In this document: in pieces, positions 7,600 to 16,559 of the stretch
Numbering within the stretch: position 1 is the first letter of the stretch
Layout of the letters: each line of letters begins with the position of its first letter
Origin: Caldifarciminota bacterium
Lineage (GTDB): Bacteria > Hydrothermota > Hydrothermia > B15-G9 > WFZT01
Reading direction: 5' to 3'
Length of the DNA: 33,257 bases
NCBI GenBank assembly: GCA_015489415.1
Contig: WFZT01000243.1
Location: 1 to 33,257 of the forward strand
Position numbers and translations under genes: made by a program
Notes under the pieces: model-generated
Told to the model about the DNA's origin: nothing
What the model saw: the letters and a program-made list of their open reading frames with translations, nothing else
The model's database searches: none

Positions 7600-8415
7600 C
7601 TACTTTTTGAGATGGTCTTTTACTGTCCTTGCAAGCTTTTCAAACTCTTCAAGGGAGAGGGTCTCTCCACGTCTGTCCAGAGAAATCCCTGATTCACTCT
7701 CAATTTTGTCGAATTCAAGCTTTCCAAAATTGTGCTTCAAAACAGTTTTGAGTTTCTTCCTTCTCCCACCAAATGAAAATCTGATCAGTTTTTCCAGAAA
7801 TTTCGGGTCACTCACCTCTATCGGAGGTTTCTCCCGCACCCTCATTTTCACAAAGGCCGAATCAACCTTTGGTATGGGTCTGAAACAGGTTTTGGGTATG
7901 TTGAAAAGAACCTCAATGTCGAAAAACATGGCAAGGTAAAGGGTTAGAGAGCCATACTCGCTTGTGTCAGGTGATGCCACCAATCTCCTTGCCACCTCTT
8001 TCTGGATAGTAAGATAAATTTCGGAGAAAAGCTCCCTATCCCTGATAAGCTTTTCAAGGATGGGGGTGGTGATGTAATAAGGGATATTAGAAACCACTTT
8101 GAGCGGAGCAGGAATCCCATGTTCTTTTAGCTTTTCCTTGAGGTCAGCCTTCAGGAAATCTTCTTCCACAACAATCAGCCGATCACCAATAAGTAAGCCG
8201 TATCTTTTTTTGAGCTCTGAGACCAGTTTTGGGTCAATTTCGAAAGCAATTAAATTGGCACCACGCATCAATAGAAATTCTGTGAGTGCCCCGCGTCCAG
8301 GGCCGATTTCAAGAATCCACTCCCCCTCCCTGACACCGGCATACCTTACGATTTTATCCAGTATATTTTTGTCCTTTAAAAAGACCTGGCCTAATTTTGA
8401 GCGTGGCTTCTTCAT
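7600..8415 (-). CDS. rsmA: 16S rRNA (adenine(1518)-N(6)/adenine(1519)-N(6))-dimethyltransferase
   Basis: 271 residues, close to the usual KsgA/RsmA length. The N-terminus has the family signature ([21 protein letters not shown]). The S-adenosylmethionine loop is LEIGPGRGALTE, with GPGRG near 38-42, and the catalytic motif is NIPYY (110-114). The C-terminal small helical domain includes FGGRRKKLKTVL. The enzyme dimethylates two adjacent adenines in the 3' hairpin of 16S rRNA late in small-subunit assembly. Its ATG overlaps the stop of the upstream M23 gene by ATGA, so it is the last gene of the minus-strand operon that begins near 13983. Confidence 0.95.
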   Translation of the reverse strand: MKKPRSKLGQVFLKDKNILDKIVRYAGVREGEWILEIGPGRGALTEFLLMRGANLIAFEIDPKLVSELKKRYGLLIGDRLIVVEEDFLKADLKEKLKEHGIPAPLKVVSNIPYYITTPILEKLIRDRELFSEIYLTIQKEVARRLVASPDTSEYGSLTLYLAMFFDIEVLFNIPKTCFRPIPKVDSAFVKMRVREKPPIEVSDPKFLEKLIRFSFGGRRKKLKTVLKHNFGKLEFDKIESESGISLDRRGETLSLEEFEKLARTVKDHLKK

Positions 8416-10094
8416 TTTATGACAATTGTGCCGCGCAGGTCTTTAACATTTCCGAGATTATCGGAAATTATGAGTCTGTAAGTATGCCTGCCCCTTTTGA
8501 TTTTAAATGGCGGCCAATAGACGAGCTTTTTCAGGTCAAAATAGTAATGAACCGGCTCCCATTTGCCGTCAAGATAAAATACTATGGAATCGCTTTTGAT
8601 ACCTGAAAGATTATCGTGAAGTTTAATTTCGATCTTCTTGCGTGAGATTGTGACAAATTTTGCCGTTGGAGGTCGAGTGTCCTTGAGCATTTTGAATGCC
8701 CCGAAGGAGATGACGTAACTTGTATCTTTGCCCACGAAATCCCATTTATTGTGCCTTTCGTCGTAGCTGAAAATTCCCACTTTTGGAGCTGAGTTTCTGG
8801 CAAGCATCATACGTCTATTGATGGGCAATACCTCGGGAAATATGTAGTCCTTACCCTTAAAATGCAGGTAATAAACGTTGGAGTTGAAAAGGAGTCCCTT
8901 ATCAATCTCCCCGATGGTGTAGGGACCGACCTTAACCGTGTCCCCATCAACACTTAGAGTGGCCTTTTGAATTTTAAGGGTATCTTTGCCTGAGACCAGA
9001 ATAATTTCGTTTTTACCGTCGAGTTTTCTGACACCGTTATTGAATTTTCTGACGACCTTGCCTTTCTTGAGTTCGAACTTTCCAATGGCATAAACACCGT
9101 CGGGTCTGAATTTTAGCCTGACAGTCGGGGTTTTAATCTGATAACCTGCGGTGTCCGGAGCATCTATTCCCTTTTTGATCTCAAAGCTTAGAGAGGTCGT
9201 ATGTCCGTAAAAATCTTTGACAACGAGCCTGTATTTCCCGAATTTTTTATAGCAACGAGGTGCCTTTAGCTGGAATGGATTGGTGAAATCTAAGGGATTA
9301 CACAGTCTGATCCACTTCTTTCCCCCTCTTGGGCCCTCAAAACTGTAAAAGACTCCGGCAGCCCTCTGATAGCTGTAATTGAATGTGTCAAATTCAACTG
9401 CATAAACAAGCTCTTTACCAGACCAGAGCTCAATTTTGTATGGATTTGTAACATTTTCACGTGCTACAGGATCGTAGGCGATGACTTCGATGATGAAAGG
9501 CTTCTTTGCGTGAAGGATGGCCCCATTTCTGGCAACTGATTGTGAATATATCTCGCCGTCCTTACAAGAGATGACCCTTAAAGAATCAACCGCCGGGAAT
9601 GTTGTATCTGGCAGGTGGTAGAGGAAGAATGGATTTACGGGCTCATTTTCCTTATTCCGGATTTCAAAATGAAGATGGGGAGTTCTCGTGCCAGTTTTAC
9701 CAGTCCAAGCCAGGATCTGCCCTTTTTTGAAGTAAAAAGTATCCTTCGGGAAATCGTTTACACTGTATTTTTTCTGTTTCTTTTGAATTTCGTAAACGTA
9801 GCGTTCGAGTTCGGGTCTAAATCTTGAGAGATGGGCATAAACGAAGATGTGTCCAGTACTGTCATCCTGAAAGTAAATGACCTTACCGTATCCCCAGTAG
9901 GATGCGCGTATGCGAACTACATGGCCATCTGCCGCAGCACGTACAGGATAACCTGTTTTACCGAGTGTCGAGAGGTCAACTCCGGCGTGAAACCGGAGGA
10001 TTCTAAACTCACCAAAACCAGCAGTTATGAGGGGCGGCAACCTGAGAGGAAACAGGAAGTTTGCCGCCATCAAAAGAACAAATAGATTAGACAT
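8412..10094 (-). CDS. Secreted M23-family (LytM) metallopeptidase with C-terminal Ig-like region
   Basis: 560 residues. A hydrophobic N-terminus ([17 protein letters not shown]) suggests export. The peptidase domain spans roughly residues 25-160 and keeps the zinc and catalytic motifs HAGVD (His36, Asp40), a His in YAHLS (His88) and HLHFE (His140, His142). A charged insert (about 95-120) separates strands of the domain. The remaining roughly 400 residues are beta-rich with repeated short strands and look like Ig-like or carbohydrate-binding modules, without an anchor I recognise. M23 enzymes cleave peptidoglycan cross-links in the periplasm. With all motif residues intact, this one may be active rather than an EnvC-like regulator. 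Its ATG lies inside the end of rho (8-nt overlap). Confidence 0.88.
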   Translation of the reverse strand: MSNLFVLLMAANFLFPLRLPPLITAGFGEFRILRFHAGVDLSTLGKTGYPVRAAADGHVVRIRASYWGYGKVIYFQDDSTGHIFVYAHLSRFRPELERYVYEIQKKQKKYSVNDFPKDTFYFKKGQILAWTGKTGTRTPHLHFEIRNKENEPVNPFFLYHLPDTTFPAVDSLRVISCKDGEIYSQSVARNGAILHAKKPFIIEVIAYDPVARENVTNPYKIELWSGKELVYAVEFDTFNYSYQRAAGVFYSFEGPRGGKKWIRLCNPLDFTNPFQLKAPRCYKKFGKYRLVVKDFYGHTTSLSFEIKKGIDAPDTAGYQIKTPTVRLKFRPDGVYAIGKFELKKGKVVRKFNNGVRKLDGKNEIILVSGKDTLKIQKATLSVDGDTVKVGPYTIGEIDKGLLFNSNVYYLHFKGKDYIFPEVLPINRRMMLARNSAPKVGIFSYDERHNKWDFVGKDTSYVISFGAFKMLKDTRPPTAKFVTISRKKIEIKLHDNLSGIKSDSIVFYLDGKWEPVHYYFDLKKLVYWPPFKIKRGRHTYRLIISDNLGNVKDLRGTIVIK

Positions 10095-11358
10095 AAGAGA
10101 ATTTACTCTCCGTCAGGCTTTTAAGAAATTCCTGATTACTTACCGTCAGTCTCATCTTCTCCTGCAGGAACTCCATAGCCTCCACTGGATTCATCTCGGA
10201 GAGAACCTTTCTCAGGATCCATACCTTATTCAAAACGTCTTTGGGAAGGAGTAACTCTTCTCTCCTCGTACCGGATTTGTTGAGATCAATTGCTGGGAAG
10301 ATTCTCCTGTCCGCAAGTCTCCTATCGAGCACAAGTTCCATGTTACCGGTACCCTTAAACTCTTCGAAGATCACATCATCCATACGTGAACCCGTCTCGA
10401 TCAATGCTGTTGCAATAATTGTGAGGCTTCCACCTTCCTCGATGTTTCTTGCTGAGCCAAAGAACTTTTTGGGCTTAATCAGAGCTGTAGAGTCAATACC
10501 ACCTGTGAGAGTTCTACCAGAATGAGGAGTTACCACGTTATAGGCCCTCGCAAGACGTGTGAGTGAGTCAAGAAGGATGACCACATCCTTTCCAACTTCC
10601 ACAAGTCTCTTTGCCCTCTCAAGCACAATCTCAGCCACGTGTGTATGCTTTTCAGCAGGTTGGTCAAACGTGGAACTAATAACTTCTGCCTCGACCTTAC
10701 GTTTGAAGTCTGTAACCTCCTCTGGCCTTTCGTCAATCAGAAGGATGATGAGGTAAACTTCTGGATGGTTTCTCTTGATAGAGTTTGCAATCTGCTGGAG
10801 CAATACCGTTTTACCGGCTCTCGGGGGAGAGACAATAAGTCCACGCTGTCCTTTACCGATGGGAACAAAGAGGTCCACGATTCTCATGGATAGGTCTTCT
10901 GCGTCAGGTATCTCGAGGTTGATTTTCTCCGTTGGGTAGAAGGGAGTGAGTTTCTCGAAGCTTGGCCTGTTTCGAACTTCCTCAGGCGAAACTCCGTTCA
11001 CTGCCTCGATTTTTATGAGTGCTGGAAATTTCTCGCTATCCTTTGGAGGTCTCACAAGCCCGCTGATCTCGTCTCCGGGCCTCAAGCCAAACTTCTTGAT
11101 CTGCGAGGGAGAGACGTAAATATCCTGAGGGCTGGGATTGTAGTTGTACTCCTTGAGCCTCAGGAATCCGAATCCGCCCTCCTGATGGATTTCCAGCACA
11201 CCCTCCCTGAACTGTTTACCTTCTTTCTCCGCAAATGCGTCAAGGATTCTTTTAATTAATTCCTCTTTTCTGTAACTTGAGTAATTTACGATATTCAGTT
11301 GTTTGGCGATTTCGTAAAGCTCACCAATCTTTTTCTTCCTTAACTCCTGAAGAGTCAT
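10087..11358 (-). CDS. rho: Transcription termination factor Rho
   Basis: 423 residues. An N-terminal helical Rho_N domain (1-45) precedes the cold-shock-like RNA-binding domain (about 50-125, with [15 protein letters not shown]). The hexameric RecA-like ATPase follows. It has Walker A SPPRAGKT (177-184), Walker [16 protein letters not shown] (203-217), Q-loop [10 protein letters not shown] (265-274) and the R-loop region [20 protein letters not shown]. Rho loads on unstructured RNA and ends transcription. The paucity of T-tailed terminators in this window agrees with heavy use of Rho. An AAAGGAGG site lies about 9-10 nt before the ATG. A 33-nt gap separates it from the HD gene, and it probably shares that transcript. 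Confidence 0.97.
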   Translation of the reverse strand: MTLQELRKKKIGELYEIAKQLNIVNYSSYRKEELIKRILDAFAEKEGKQFREGVLEIHQEGGFGFLRLKEYNYNPSPQDIYVSPSQIKKFGLRPGDEISGLVRPPKDSEKFPALIKIEAVNGVSPEEVRNRPSFEKLTPFYPTEKINLEIPDAEDLSMRIVDLFVPIGKGQRGLIVSPPRAGKTVLLQQIANSIKRNHPEVYLIILLIDERPEEVTDFKRKVEAEVISSTFDQPAEKHTHVAEIVLERAKRLVEVGKDVVILLDSLTRLARAYNVVTPHSGRTLTGGIDSTALIKPKKFFGSARNIEEGGSLTIIATALIETGSRMDDVIFEEFKGTGNMELVLDRRLADRRIFPAIDLNKSGTRREELLLPKDVLNKVWILRKVLSEMNPVEAMEFLQEKMRLTVSNQEFLKSLTESKFSYV

Positions 11359-11391
11359 ATTATCCTTACCTCCTTTGGGTTTTTCCGGGAA

Positions 11392-12072
11392 TTAAATCAT
11401 TTTTGTGTCGTTTATAATCAGCTCAAATTTGCACCCCAATCTTTTTGCTGCCTTGGACGCGATGAGCATCCTTGAGAGAAAGATCTGAAAATACTCCATT
11501 ACAGGAGCAATCTCGGTGTCAATTTGAATTTTATAAGTGATGACCTTATTTTCCCTATCGACAATAATTTTTGAAAAAGTTGCTGCATAGTTTACCCTAT
11601 CATGTATATCTTCCTTGATGTTTCCGATGGGCCTAACTCTCGAGCGATGAACATCGGACTTGTCTGCGAGAATGAGGGCAGCAGCAATTGGTGATACGGG
11701 GACACCGTCTTCCTCATGATGGTTCCCAATTGCCATCATCACCTCAGCAAGCTCCTCGTAGTCCATGCCCATCTCTTCAAGGATTTTGTAAGCGAGAACT
11801 GCACCGGTCTGTGCATGATACTCCCTGTTGATTAGATTTCCCACATCGTGGAGATAGCCTGCCACTTCGGCAAGCTCTGCCATCCTTTCAGGGTACCCCA
11901 ACTCCCTTAAAATCTTTCCCGCTCTCTGAGCCACGAGGGAAACATGCCTCTCCCCATGCTCGGTGTACCCAAGAGCGGCCAGCGTCTCGTCAGCCTTTTT
12001 AACAAAGTGCCGAATTTTAGGGTTTTCTTTGAGTTCTTTCAACGTAATTCTTGTTTTTTCAATTACTTTCAT
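11392..12072 (-). CDS. HD-domain phosphohydrolase
   Basis: 226 residues. HD-superfamily metal ligands are visible in order: HGERH (His39, His43), the HD pair in YLHDVGN (His75, Asp76), His86, HH (118-119) and a downstream Asp in ADKSD (Asp137, Asp140). Such enzymes hydrolyse phosphomonoesters, phosphodiesters or nucleotides. The substrate cannot be read from the sequence, although LADKSDVHRSR with following R/K residues suggests a phosphate-rich ligand. The C-terminal 60 residues (KVITYKIQIDTEIAPVMEYF) resemble the extra domain of archaeal and thermophile HD proteins. The ATG overlaps the stop of the GGGP synthase gene by ATGA, so the two are probably translationally coupled. Confidence 0.85.
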   Translation of the reverse strand: MKVIEKTRITLKELKENPKIRHFVKKADETLAALGYTEHGERHVSLVAQRAGKILRELGYPERMAELAEVAGYLHDVGNLINREYHAQTGAVLAYKILEEMGMDYEELAEVMMAIGNHHEEDGVPVSPIAAALILADKSDVHRSRVRPIGNIKEDIHDRVNYAATFSKIIVDRENKVITYKIQIDTEIAPVMEYFQIFLSRMLIASKAAKRLGCKFELIINDTKMI

Positions 12073-12791
12073 AGCACCTCCCGGAGAATCTCTGGATTCT
12101 CCTCAAAAGCAGTACCTATGACCACATGTCTTGCACCTGAGGCAAGTGCGTTTTCCACATCCTCTTTAGTTCTAAGGCCACCACCAACAATAACCGGAAT
12201 AGAAACAGAATCCACAACGCTTTTAATCATCTCTGGTGGCACCGGGAATTTTGCCCCGGAGCCCGCCTCAAGATAAAGCAATTTCAGGCCGAGTAGCTCA
12301 CCAGCAACCGCATGGGCAATAGCTATATCTATCTTTTCACGTGGTATTGGTCTTGTGAAAGAGATATATTCAACCGATGTGTAGTTGCCTGATTCAATCA
12401 GCATGTAACCAGTTGGTATTACCTCAATTCCTGAATTTTTTAAGAAAACCGAAATTTTTACATGCTCTCCGATCAAAAAATCTGGATTCCTTCCACTGAT
12501 AAGTGAAGGCAATAAAAACGCATCTGCGTTTTTAGAGACCTGTAACGAATTGCCAGGAAATATGATAACAGGGTATTTTGAAACCTCTTTCACCCTCATA
12601 ACGAATTCATTGAAATCTTCCGACAGGAGAACACTTGTTCCGACGAGAATCGCCTTAACACGGTCATGACTGTTGATTTTCGCAATAAGTTCCTCCACCT
12701 CATTCCTGTTCACTTTGTCCGGGTCTATAAGAATCAGGACACCAGGATCAGTCGAGTCAGAAAATAACTTTTCGTAAACTGTTGACAACAT
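12069..12791 (-). CDS. Geranylgeranylglyceryl phosphate synthase (GGGPS/PcrB family)
   Basis: 240 residues with the TIM-barrel motifs of the family: LIDPDK (21-26), FPGN (78-81), IPTGYMLIESG (125-135), LEAGSGA (174-180), VGGGLRTKED (202-211) and VIGTAFEENP (224-233). The enzyme joins sn-glycerol-1-phosphate to a polyprenyl diphosphate, the first step to archaeal ether lipids. Some bacterial members are known, including heptaprenyl-using PcrB. The full-length IPTGYMLIE and AGSGA forms resemble the group II enzymes of archaea and FCB bacteria. ATG 12791 is chosen because GGAG lies 8 nt upstream. A TTG at 12806 would overlap that site. It overlaps the reductase gene by 35 nt. Chain-length preference cannot be read here. 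Confidence 0.92.
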   Translation of the reverse strand: MLSTVYEKLFSDSTDPGVLILIDPDKVNRNEVEELIAKINSHDRVKAILVGTSVLLSEDFNEFVMRVKEVSKYPVIIFPGNSLQVSKNADAFLLPSLISGRNPDFLIGEHVKISVFLKNSGIEVIPTGYMLIESGNYTSVEYISFTRPIPREKIDIAIAHAVAGELLGLKLLYLEAGSGAKFPVPPEMIKSVVDSVSIPVIVGGGLRTKEDVENALASGARHVVIGTAFEENPEILREVL

Positions 12792-13983
12792 CACCTCCAC
12801 TCCCAAGAAGAAGGCTGAGTATCTCTTTTGAATTTTTTACACTGTTAAAAAAGAGCTCACTCAGGTTTAGCGTTTGCAGGTTTTTACCGGCGAAGAGTTT
12901 TTTTAGAACCCTGTATAGTTTAATTATCCGCTCATCTGTATAGTTTTTCAAATAGTCTTTGAGAATTAATGAAATTTTATAGTCAAGTCCGATTTCGTTC
13001 CAGTAATTTTTTTCATATTTTTTGAGAAATTTTTCACTCAGGTCGTCCTTTTTGATAGCCTCGGCTCCGACTTCACCGGCAATTTTACCGCTGATTATCG
13101 CAGTAGCAATGCCTCCACCTGTGGCAGGGTCAGCAAGGCGCGCCGCATCTCCAACCACCAGAAGGTTATCTGTATAAATCTTTTTTAAGTTTCCTCCTAC
13201 AGGTACCACCCCCCTGAGCCATCCTATGATTCTTGCATTCGGATAAAATTCACTGATGATAGTTTTTAAATAATCCATGGGGTCTTTATTGGTTTCAACG
13301 GTTACCCCCACTCCGAGGTTGGCAAGCCCGCGACCTTTGGGGAAAACCCAGGCGTAGCCGGTGGGTGAATATTTTTCAGAGAATAGAAAATCCATTCTGT
13401 TTGATGGAATCTTCTCATCGTAAACAAGAAACTGAGCGCATTTGTGGACATCCTGCTCGGAAACCTCCATGTTGAGGCCAAGCGATGTGGCTACAGCTGA
13501 GCCCGGCCCATCTGCACCAATCAGCAAATCTGTGAAAATTTCATGTACTTTCCCGTCTTTTAACACTTCAATTTTTATGCGTCCGTTATCACGCTCCGCC
13601 CTCAGGAATTTTGTACTGACAGAAAGCTCTGCACCTGCTGCCGCCGCCTTTTCAGCAAGGGTTCGGTCAAATATCTTCCTCTCAAGTACAACACTCATAT
13701 CGTCTTTATATACCTCAAAGTAATCTAAGTCCGGGGCAATGATTCTAAGAGTATCAATTTTTGAAGCAATGAACTTCTCCGGGTTCTCGATTCCGAAAAT
13801 ATTTTTTGTGAGATTAAGCGTGTTTACTGAGATACCTTCTGCGCAGAATATGTCTTTTCCAACTTCACGTTGTTTCTCAATTAAAAGCGTTTCAATACCA
13901 TTTTTTGCAAGGGTCAAAGCGGCCGCGGATCCTGCAGGGCCAGCTCCGACAACTATTGCAGGATATGAGTTTTTAAGGTTCAT
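12757..13983 (-). CDS. Geranylgeranyl reductase family FAD-dependent oxidoreductase
   Basis: 408 residues. It has an N-terminal dinucleotide fold with GAGPAG (13-18), a second FAD motif GADGPGS (156-162), and the family's VVGDAARLADPATGGGIATAI block (266-286). The substrate-pocket motif GYAWVFPKG is at 199-207, and FCAEG carries Cys47 in the place of the conserved Cys of archaeal digeranylgeranylglycerophospholipid reductases. Such enzymes saturate the double bonds of geranylgeranyl chains on lipids, chlorophyll or quinones. The direct overlap with a GGGP synthase gene favours a lipid role. ATG 13983 has a GGAG about 11 nt upstream, and the in-frame GTG at 13995 is less likely. It is the first gene of the operon. 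Confidence 0.88.
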   Translation of the reverse strand: MNLKNSYPAIVVGAGPAGSAAALTLAKNGIETLLIEKQREVGKDIFCAEGISVNTLNLTKNIFGIENPEKFIASKIDTLRIIAPDLDYFEVYKDDMSVVLERKIFDRTLAEKAAAAGAELSVSTKFLRAERDNGRIKIEVLKDGKVHEIFTDLLIGADGPGSAVATSLGLNMEVSEQDVHKCAQFLVYDEKIPSNRMDFLFSEKYSPTGYAWVFPKGRGLANLGVGVTVETNKDPMDYLKTIISEFYPNARIIGWLRGVVPVGGNLKKIYTDNLLVVGDAARLADPATGGGIATAIISGKIAGEVGAEAIKKDDLSEKFLKKYEKNYWNEIGLDYKISLILKDYLKNYTDERIIKLYRVLKKLFAGKNLQTLNLSELFFNSVKNSKEILSLLLGSGGDVVNSLRKVIF

Positions 13984-14057
13984 TCCTTTTCCCACTCCGA
14001 TTTTTAGGGGTTATGCCTTTTCCCAGGAAAGATGTATCCATAATGGGGAGTTTGTAT

Positions 14058-14085
14058 ATAATAAAGTCAAACCCATACCTGTCAA
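14058..14085 (-). promoter_or_regulatory. Probable promoter of the GGR-GGGPS-HD-rho-M23-rsmA operon
   Basis: Read on the minus strand, TTGACA (14085-14080) is followed after 16 nt by TATTAT (14063-14058). This would give a leader of about 67 nt ahead of the reductase ATG at 13983. Confidence 0.55.
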
Positions 14086-14173
14086 GGGGCCGGCATCCGT
14101 CAAAAATCTCCTTCACTGCTCAAAAAGTAAGACACAAAAGAAAGTCACATCTCTAAGCCCATCCATCCGTATC

Positions 14174-14211
14174 TTGAGAATATGGTTGGTTTGTGAGTAT
14201 AATTCTCACAA
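14174..14211 (+). promoter_or_regulatory. Promoter with a dyad operator over its -10 box
   Basis: TTGAGA (14174-14179), an 18-nt spacer and TATAAT (14198-14203) form a good promoter. Positions 14191-14211 make a near-perfect 21-bp dyad with arms TTGTGAG and CTCACAA centred on the -10 box. This is the arrangement expected for a repressor operator. Confidence 0.55.
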
Positions 14212-14229
14212 CTTCGGAGGAGGTTATTT

Positions 14230-14604
14230 ATGAGAGGATTTGTTATTCGTTGGCTTGTTTCAGCCATAGCCCTTGCTGTTACAGCCTGGATTATCAAAGG
14301 TATTGAAATCCATGGTATTTTCTCACTTTTGATAGCAACTCTTGTTCTCGGTATCCTGAACGCCATAATCCGCCCCATTTTGCTGATTCTTACCCTACCA
14401 CTGAATTTTCTCACTCTCGGGCTTTTCACATTTGTAATCAATGCGATTATGCTCCTCATCACCGCGAGCGTTGTTGAGGGATTTGAAATTCACGGATTCT
14501 GGGCCGCATTCATTGGAGCCATATTTATGTCCATCATCAGTACGATTCTCAATTACTTTATCTCGGACAGAGGTAAGTTTGAGATCATGATAATAAAGAA
14601 ATGA
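14230..14604 (+). CDS. Phage holin family 4-type small membrane protein (PF04020-like)
   Basis: 124 residues with four hydrophobic helices. The family pattern is clear: LVSAIALAVTAWIIKGIEI, ATLVLGILNAIIRPILLILTLP, NFLTLGLFTFVINAIML and WAAFIGAIFMSIISTIL. The family name is historical; most members are ordinary chromosomal membrane proteins of unknown role. GGAGGAGGT stands just before the ATG. The stop overlaps the start of the patatin gene by ATGA, suggesting the pair work at the membrane together, but this is inference. The gene is driven by the dyad-bearing promoter at 14174-14211. Confidence 0.85.
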   Translation: MRGFVIRWLVSAIALAVTAWIIKGIEIHGIFSLLIATLVLGILNAIIRPILLILTLPLNFLTLGLFTFVINAIMLLITASVVEGFEIHGFWAAFIGAIFMSIISTILNYFISDRGKFEIMIIKK

Positions 14605-15548
14605 AGGTTGCACTCGCACTTGGCGGAGGCTCTGTCAGAGGATTTGCCCATTTAGGAGTCCTTGAGGCCCTGAAAAAGCACGATATTAAGTTTGATTTCA
14701 TAGTGGGGACCAGTGCAGGGGGAATAATCGGCACCCTTTATGCCTTCAAGAAAGATATTTACGAATGCTATAAGGTGCTCGAAAACGCCGCTCACTCTGA
14801 GATAGTCAAAGAGATGAAACTCCAGAATTACAAGCTCAACCACCAGGGAGACAAAGAAGATGCTGGAAGAATTCAGAAATTTCTGAGCACCGTTAGAGGC
14901 GCGATGCTTTTAAGAAAATCCCTTGTCCACCGCTCTATGGTACCTGTTGAGACTATTCAGGAGTTCTTTGAGTTAATTTATCCACGTGGCCTGACCTTTG
15001 AAGACCTCGAAATGCCAGTTTATACCGTTGCTCTTGATATAATTTCCGGAAAGGATGTTGTGATTGGAACCGGAGAGGTGATCAAGGCTGTCAGGGCCAC
15101 AAGTGCCATTCCCGGCTTGCTGCCACCTGTTGAGCTTGACGGTATGATCCTCGTGGATGGAGGAACCACCCAGAAGGTGCCTGTGGAAAGTGCATACCTG
15201 CTCGGTGCTGATGTGGTTATCGCCGTGGACGTGGGAAGAGACCCATCGCCCGAAGACCCGCTTGAGTCAGGACTCGAAATAATGTGGCGGACCGAAGACT
15301 GGTCCAATTACAGGCTTCATCTTAAGCAACTCTCAATGGCAGATGTTGTTCTAAAACCCCGGATATCACATATTGAGTGGTATGACACCGATGCTGCCGA
15401 ATTTCTCTTTAAAGAGGGCTATGAAGAAGCTCTCAAAAAGATTGACGAAATCAAAAGGGCCACATCTCCAAGCTTATTCAGGAAATTATTTGGCCGAAAG
15501 AAAAAGTTTTACCAGGAACCTCTTGGGAAGTATGTTATTTTGAAATAG
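14601..15548 (+). CDS. Patatin-like phospholipase (RssA/YlbK type)
   Basis: 315 residues. The oxyanion loop GGGSVRG is at 8-14, the nucleophile elbow GTSAGG has Ser38, and the catalytic Asp of the dyad is in DGGTTQ (Asp186). The family hydrolyses acyl chains of phospholipids or lysophospholipids. No signal peptide is seen, so it probably acts at the cytoplasmic side of the inner membrane. It is translated with the holin-like protein (ATGA overlap). The basic C-terminus (FRKLFGRKKKFYQEPLGKY) could bind membrane phosphates. Its last 14 bases overlap the convergent CapA gene. Protein or lipid substrate unknown. Confidence 0.9.
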   Translation: MKVALALGGGSVRGFAHLGVLEALKKHDIKFDFIVGTSAGGIIGTLYAFKKDIYECYKVLENAAHSEIVKEMKLQNYKLNHQGDKEDAGRIQKFLSTVRGAMLLRKSLVHRSMVPVETIQEFFELIYPRGLTFEDLEMPVYTVALDIISGKDVVIGTGEVIKAVRATSAIPGLLPPVELDGMILVDGGTTQKVPVESAYLLGADVVIAVDVGRDPSPEDPLESGLEIMWRTEDWSNYRLHLKQLSMADVVLKPRISHIEWYDTDAAEFLFKEGYEEALKKIDEIKRATSPSLFRKLFGRKKKFYQEPLGKYVILK

Positions 15549-16542
15549 TATCTCCAGGCTCCACTCTGAATGCAGCGTATCCAGCAAATTTTTCAGGGAT
15601 GAAGTTAACCCCGGGGCTCAATCTTTTTATGTAATCCAGACTATCAGACGGGGTGGTTTGAAACTTTGAAGTCCAATAAGTAGTCTTCAAAGGTATGACG
15701 TAAAAATCAGTGCTGTCTTTACTGAAAATTTTTACCATTGTAAGCATGCCGTTTGCCTTTTTCGTGTATGAACCAAAAATAAAATTGCCAAGCGAATAGA
15801 AAATGGGCCTGCCTTTGTAAAATTCAATGGGCTGAACCACATGGGGATGGTGCCCTATCACAACAGATGCCCCATGGTCAATGGCATAATGGGCAAGAAT
15901 TCTCTGATACAGCTTGGGGGTATCAAGAAGCTCACTGCTCCAGTGGAAGACCACAACTTTAAAATCGGCATTCACGTGCTCGAGGTCATATTTTATATTC
16001 TTCTCTACTCCGTGAATGGTGCCCGCCTTATTAGAATCCGCCCAGTAACTTTTGGGGAGGGTATTGGAATAACATAAAAAAGCAATTTTGATCCCCTGTG
16101 CCGTGACTGTATAAGGCTTCCGTGCGGAATCAATATTCATACCCGCACCGCAGTGGCCAATTCCGAGGCTATCAAGAACCCTGATAGTGCTTGCAAGTCC
16201 TTCCACTCCAAAATCCATAATGTGATTGTTAGCAAGAGTTACTCCGGTCACTCCCGCCTTTTTCAGCGCCCATGCAAAATGTGGAGGGAACTTGAAGATG
16301 TATTCCTTACCCTTCACAGGTGTGCCAGTATCGGTGATTGGGCACTCCAGATTGAAAAATGCCACATCGGCAGAACGGAGAAGCCCCATGATGTTTTTGA
16401 ATGGGTAAAGCGGCTCTTTCTCGACAAATTCAAGCAGACTGCCCGATGGCATCAGATCTCCACCCATTAGAACAATGACAGGTTTTGGAGCACCTGAAAT
16501 CTGTCCGAGAATCGCAAGAAGGGTGAAAAGTTTCGTAAACAT
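15535..16542 (-). CDS. CapA-family metallophosphoesterase-like protein (PGA_cap)
   Basis: 335 residues from ATG 16542. The first residues (MFTKLFTLLAILGQISGA) form a likely signal peptide. The calcineurin-like fold of the CapA/PgsA family is visible as GGDLMPSG, FNLECPITDTG, LANNHIMDFG, VVFHWSSEL, VIGHHPHVVQPIEFYKGRPIFYSLGNF. Family members take part in poly-gamma-glutamate capsule synthesis in Bacillus, but most, like this one, stand alone with unknown substrate. No capB or capC is nearby. TATAAT lies 7 nt before the ATG with no Shine-Dalgarno site. An earlier in-frame ATG at 16575 falls inside the divergent archease gene and is unlikely. It overlaps the patatin gene tail to tail. Confidence 0.88.
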   Translation of the reverse strand: MFTKLFTLLAILGQISGAPKPVIVLMGGDLMPSGSLLEFVEKEPLYPFKNIMGLLRSADVAFFNLECPITDTGTPVKGKEYIFKFPPHFAWALKKAGVTGVTLANNHIMDFGVEGLASTIRVLDSLGIGHCGAGMNIDSARKPYTVTAQGIKIAFLCYSNTLPKSYWADSNKAGTIHGVEKNIKYDLEHVNADFKVVVFHWSSELLDTPKLYQRILAHYAIDHGASVVIGHHPHVVQPIEFYKGRPIFYSLGNFIFGSYTKKANGMLTMVKIFSKDSTDFYVIPLKTTYWTSKFQTTPSDSLDYIKRLSPGVNFIPEKFAGYAAFRVEPGDTISK

Positions 16543-16549
16543 GAGTAAA

Positions 16550-16555
16550 ATTATA
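16550..16555 (-). promoter_or_regulatory. -10 box of the capA-like gene, leaderless spacing
   Basis: On the minus strand TATAAT is followed by 7 nt and then the ATG at 16542. No clear -35 box is seen at the normal distance, which falls inside the divergent archease coding region. Confidence 0.45.
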
Positions 16556-16559
16556 ACCC

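Noticed and set aside
13739-14233. Plus-strand ORF of 164 codons antisense to the reductase
   Set aside because: It is a shadow of a well-identified gene, runs across the divergent promoter region, and resembles no family.
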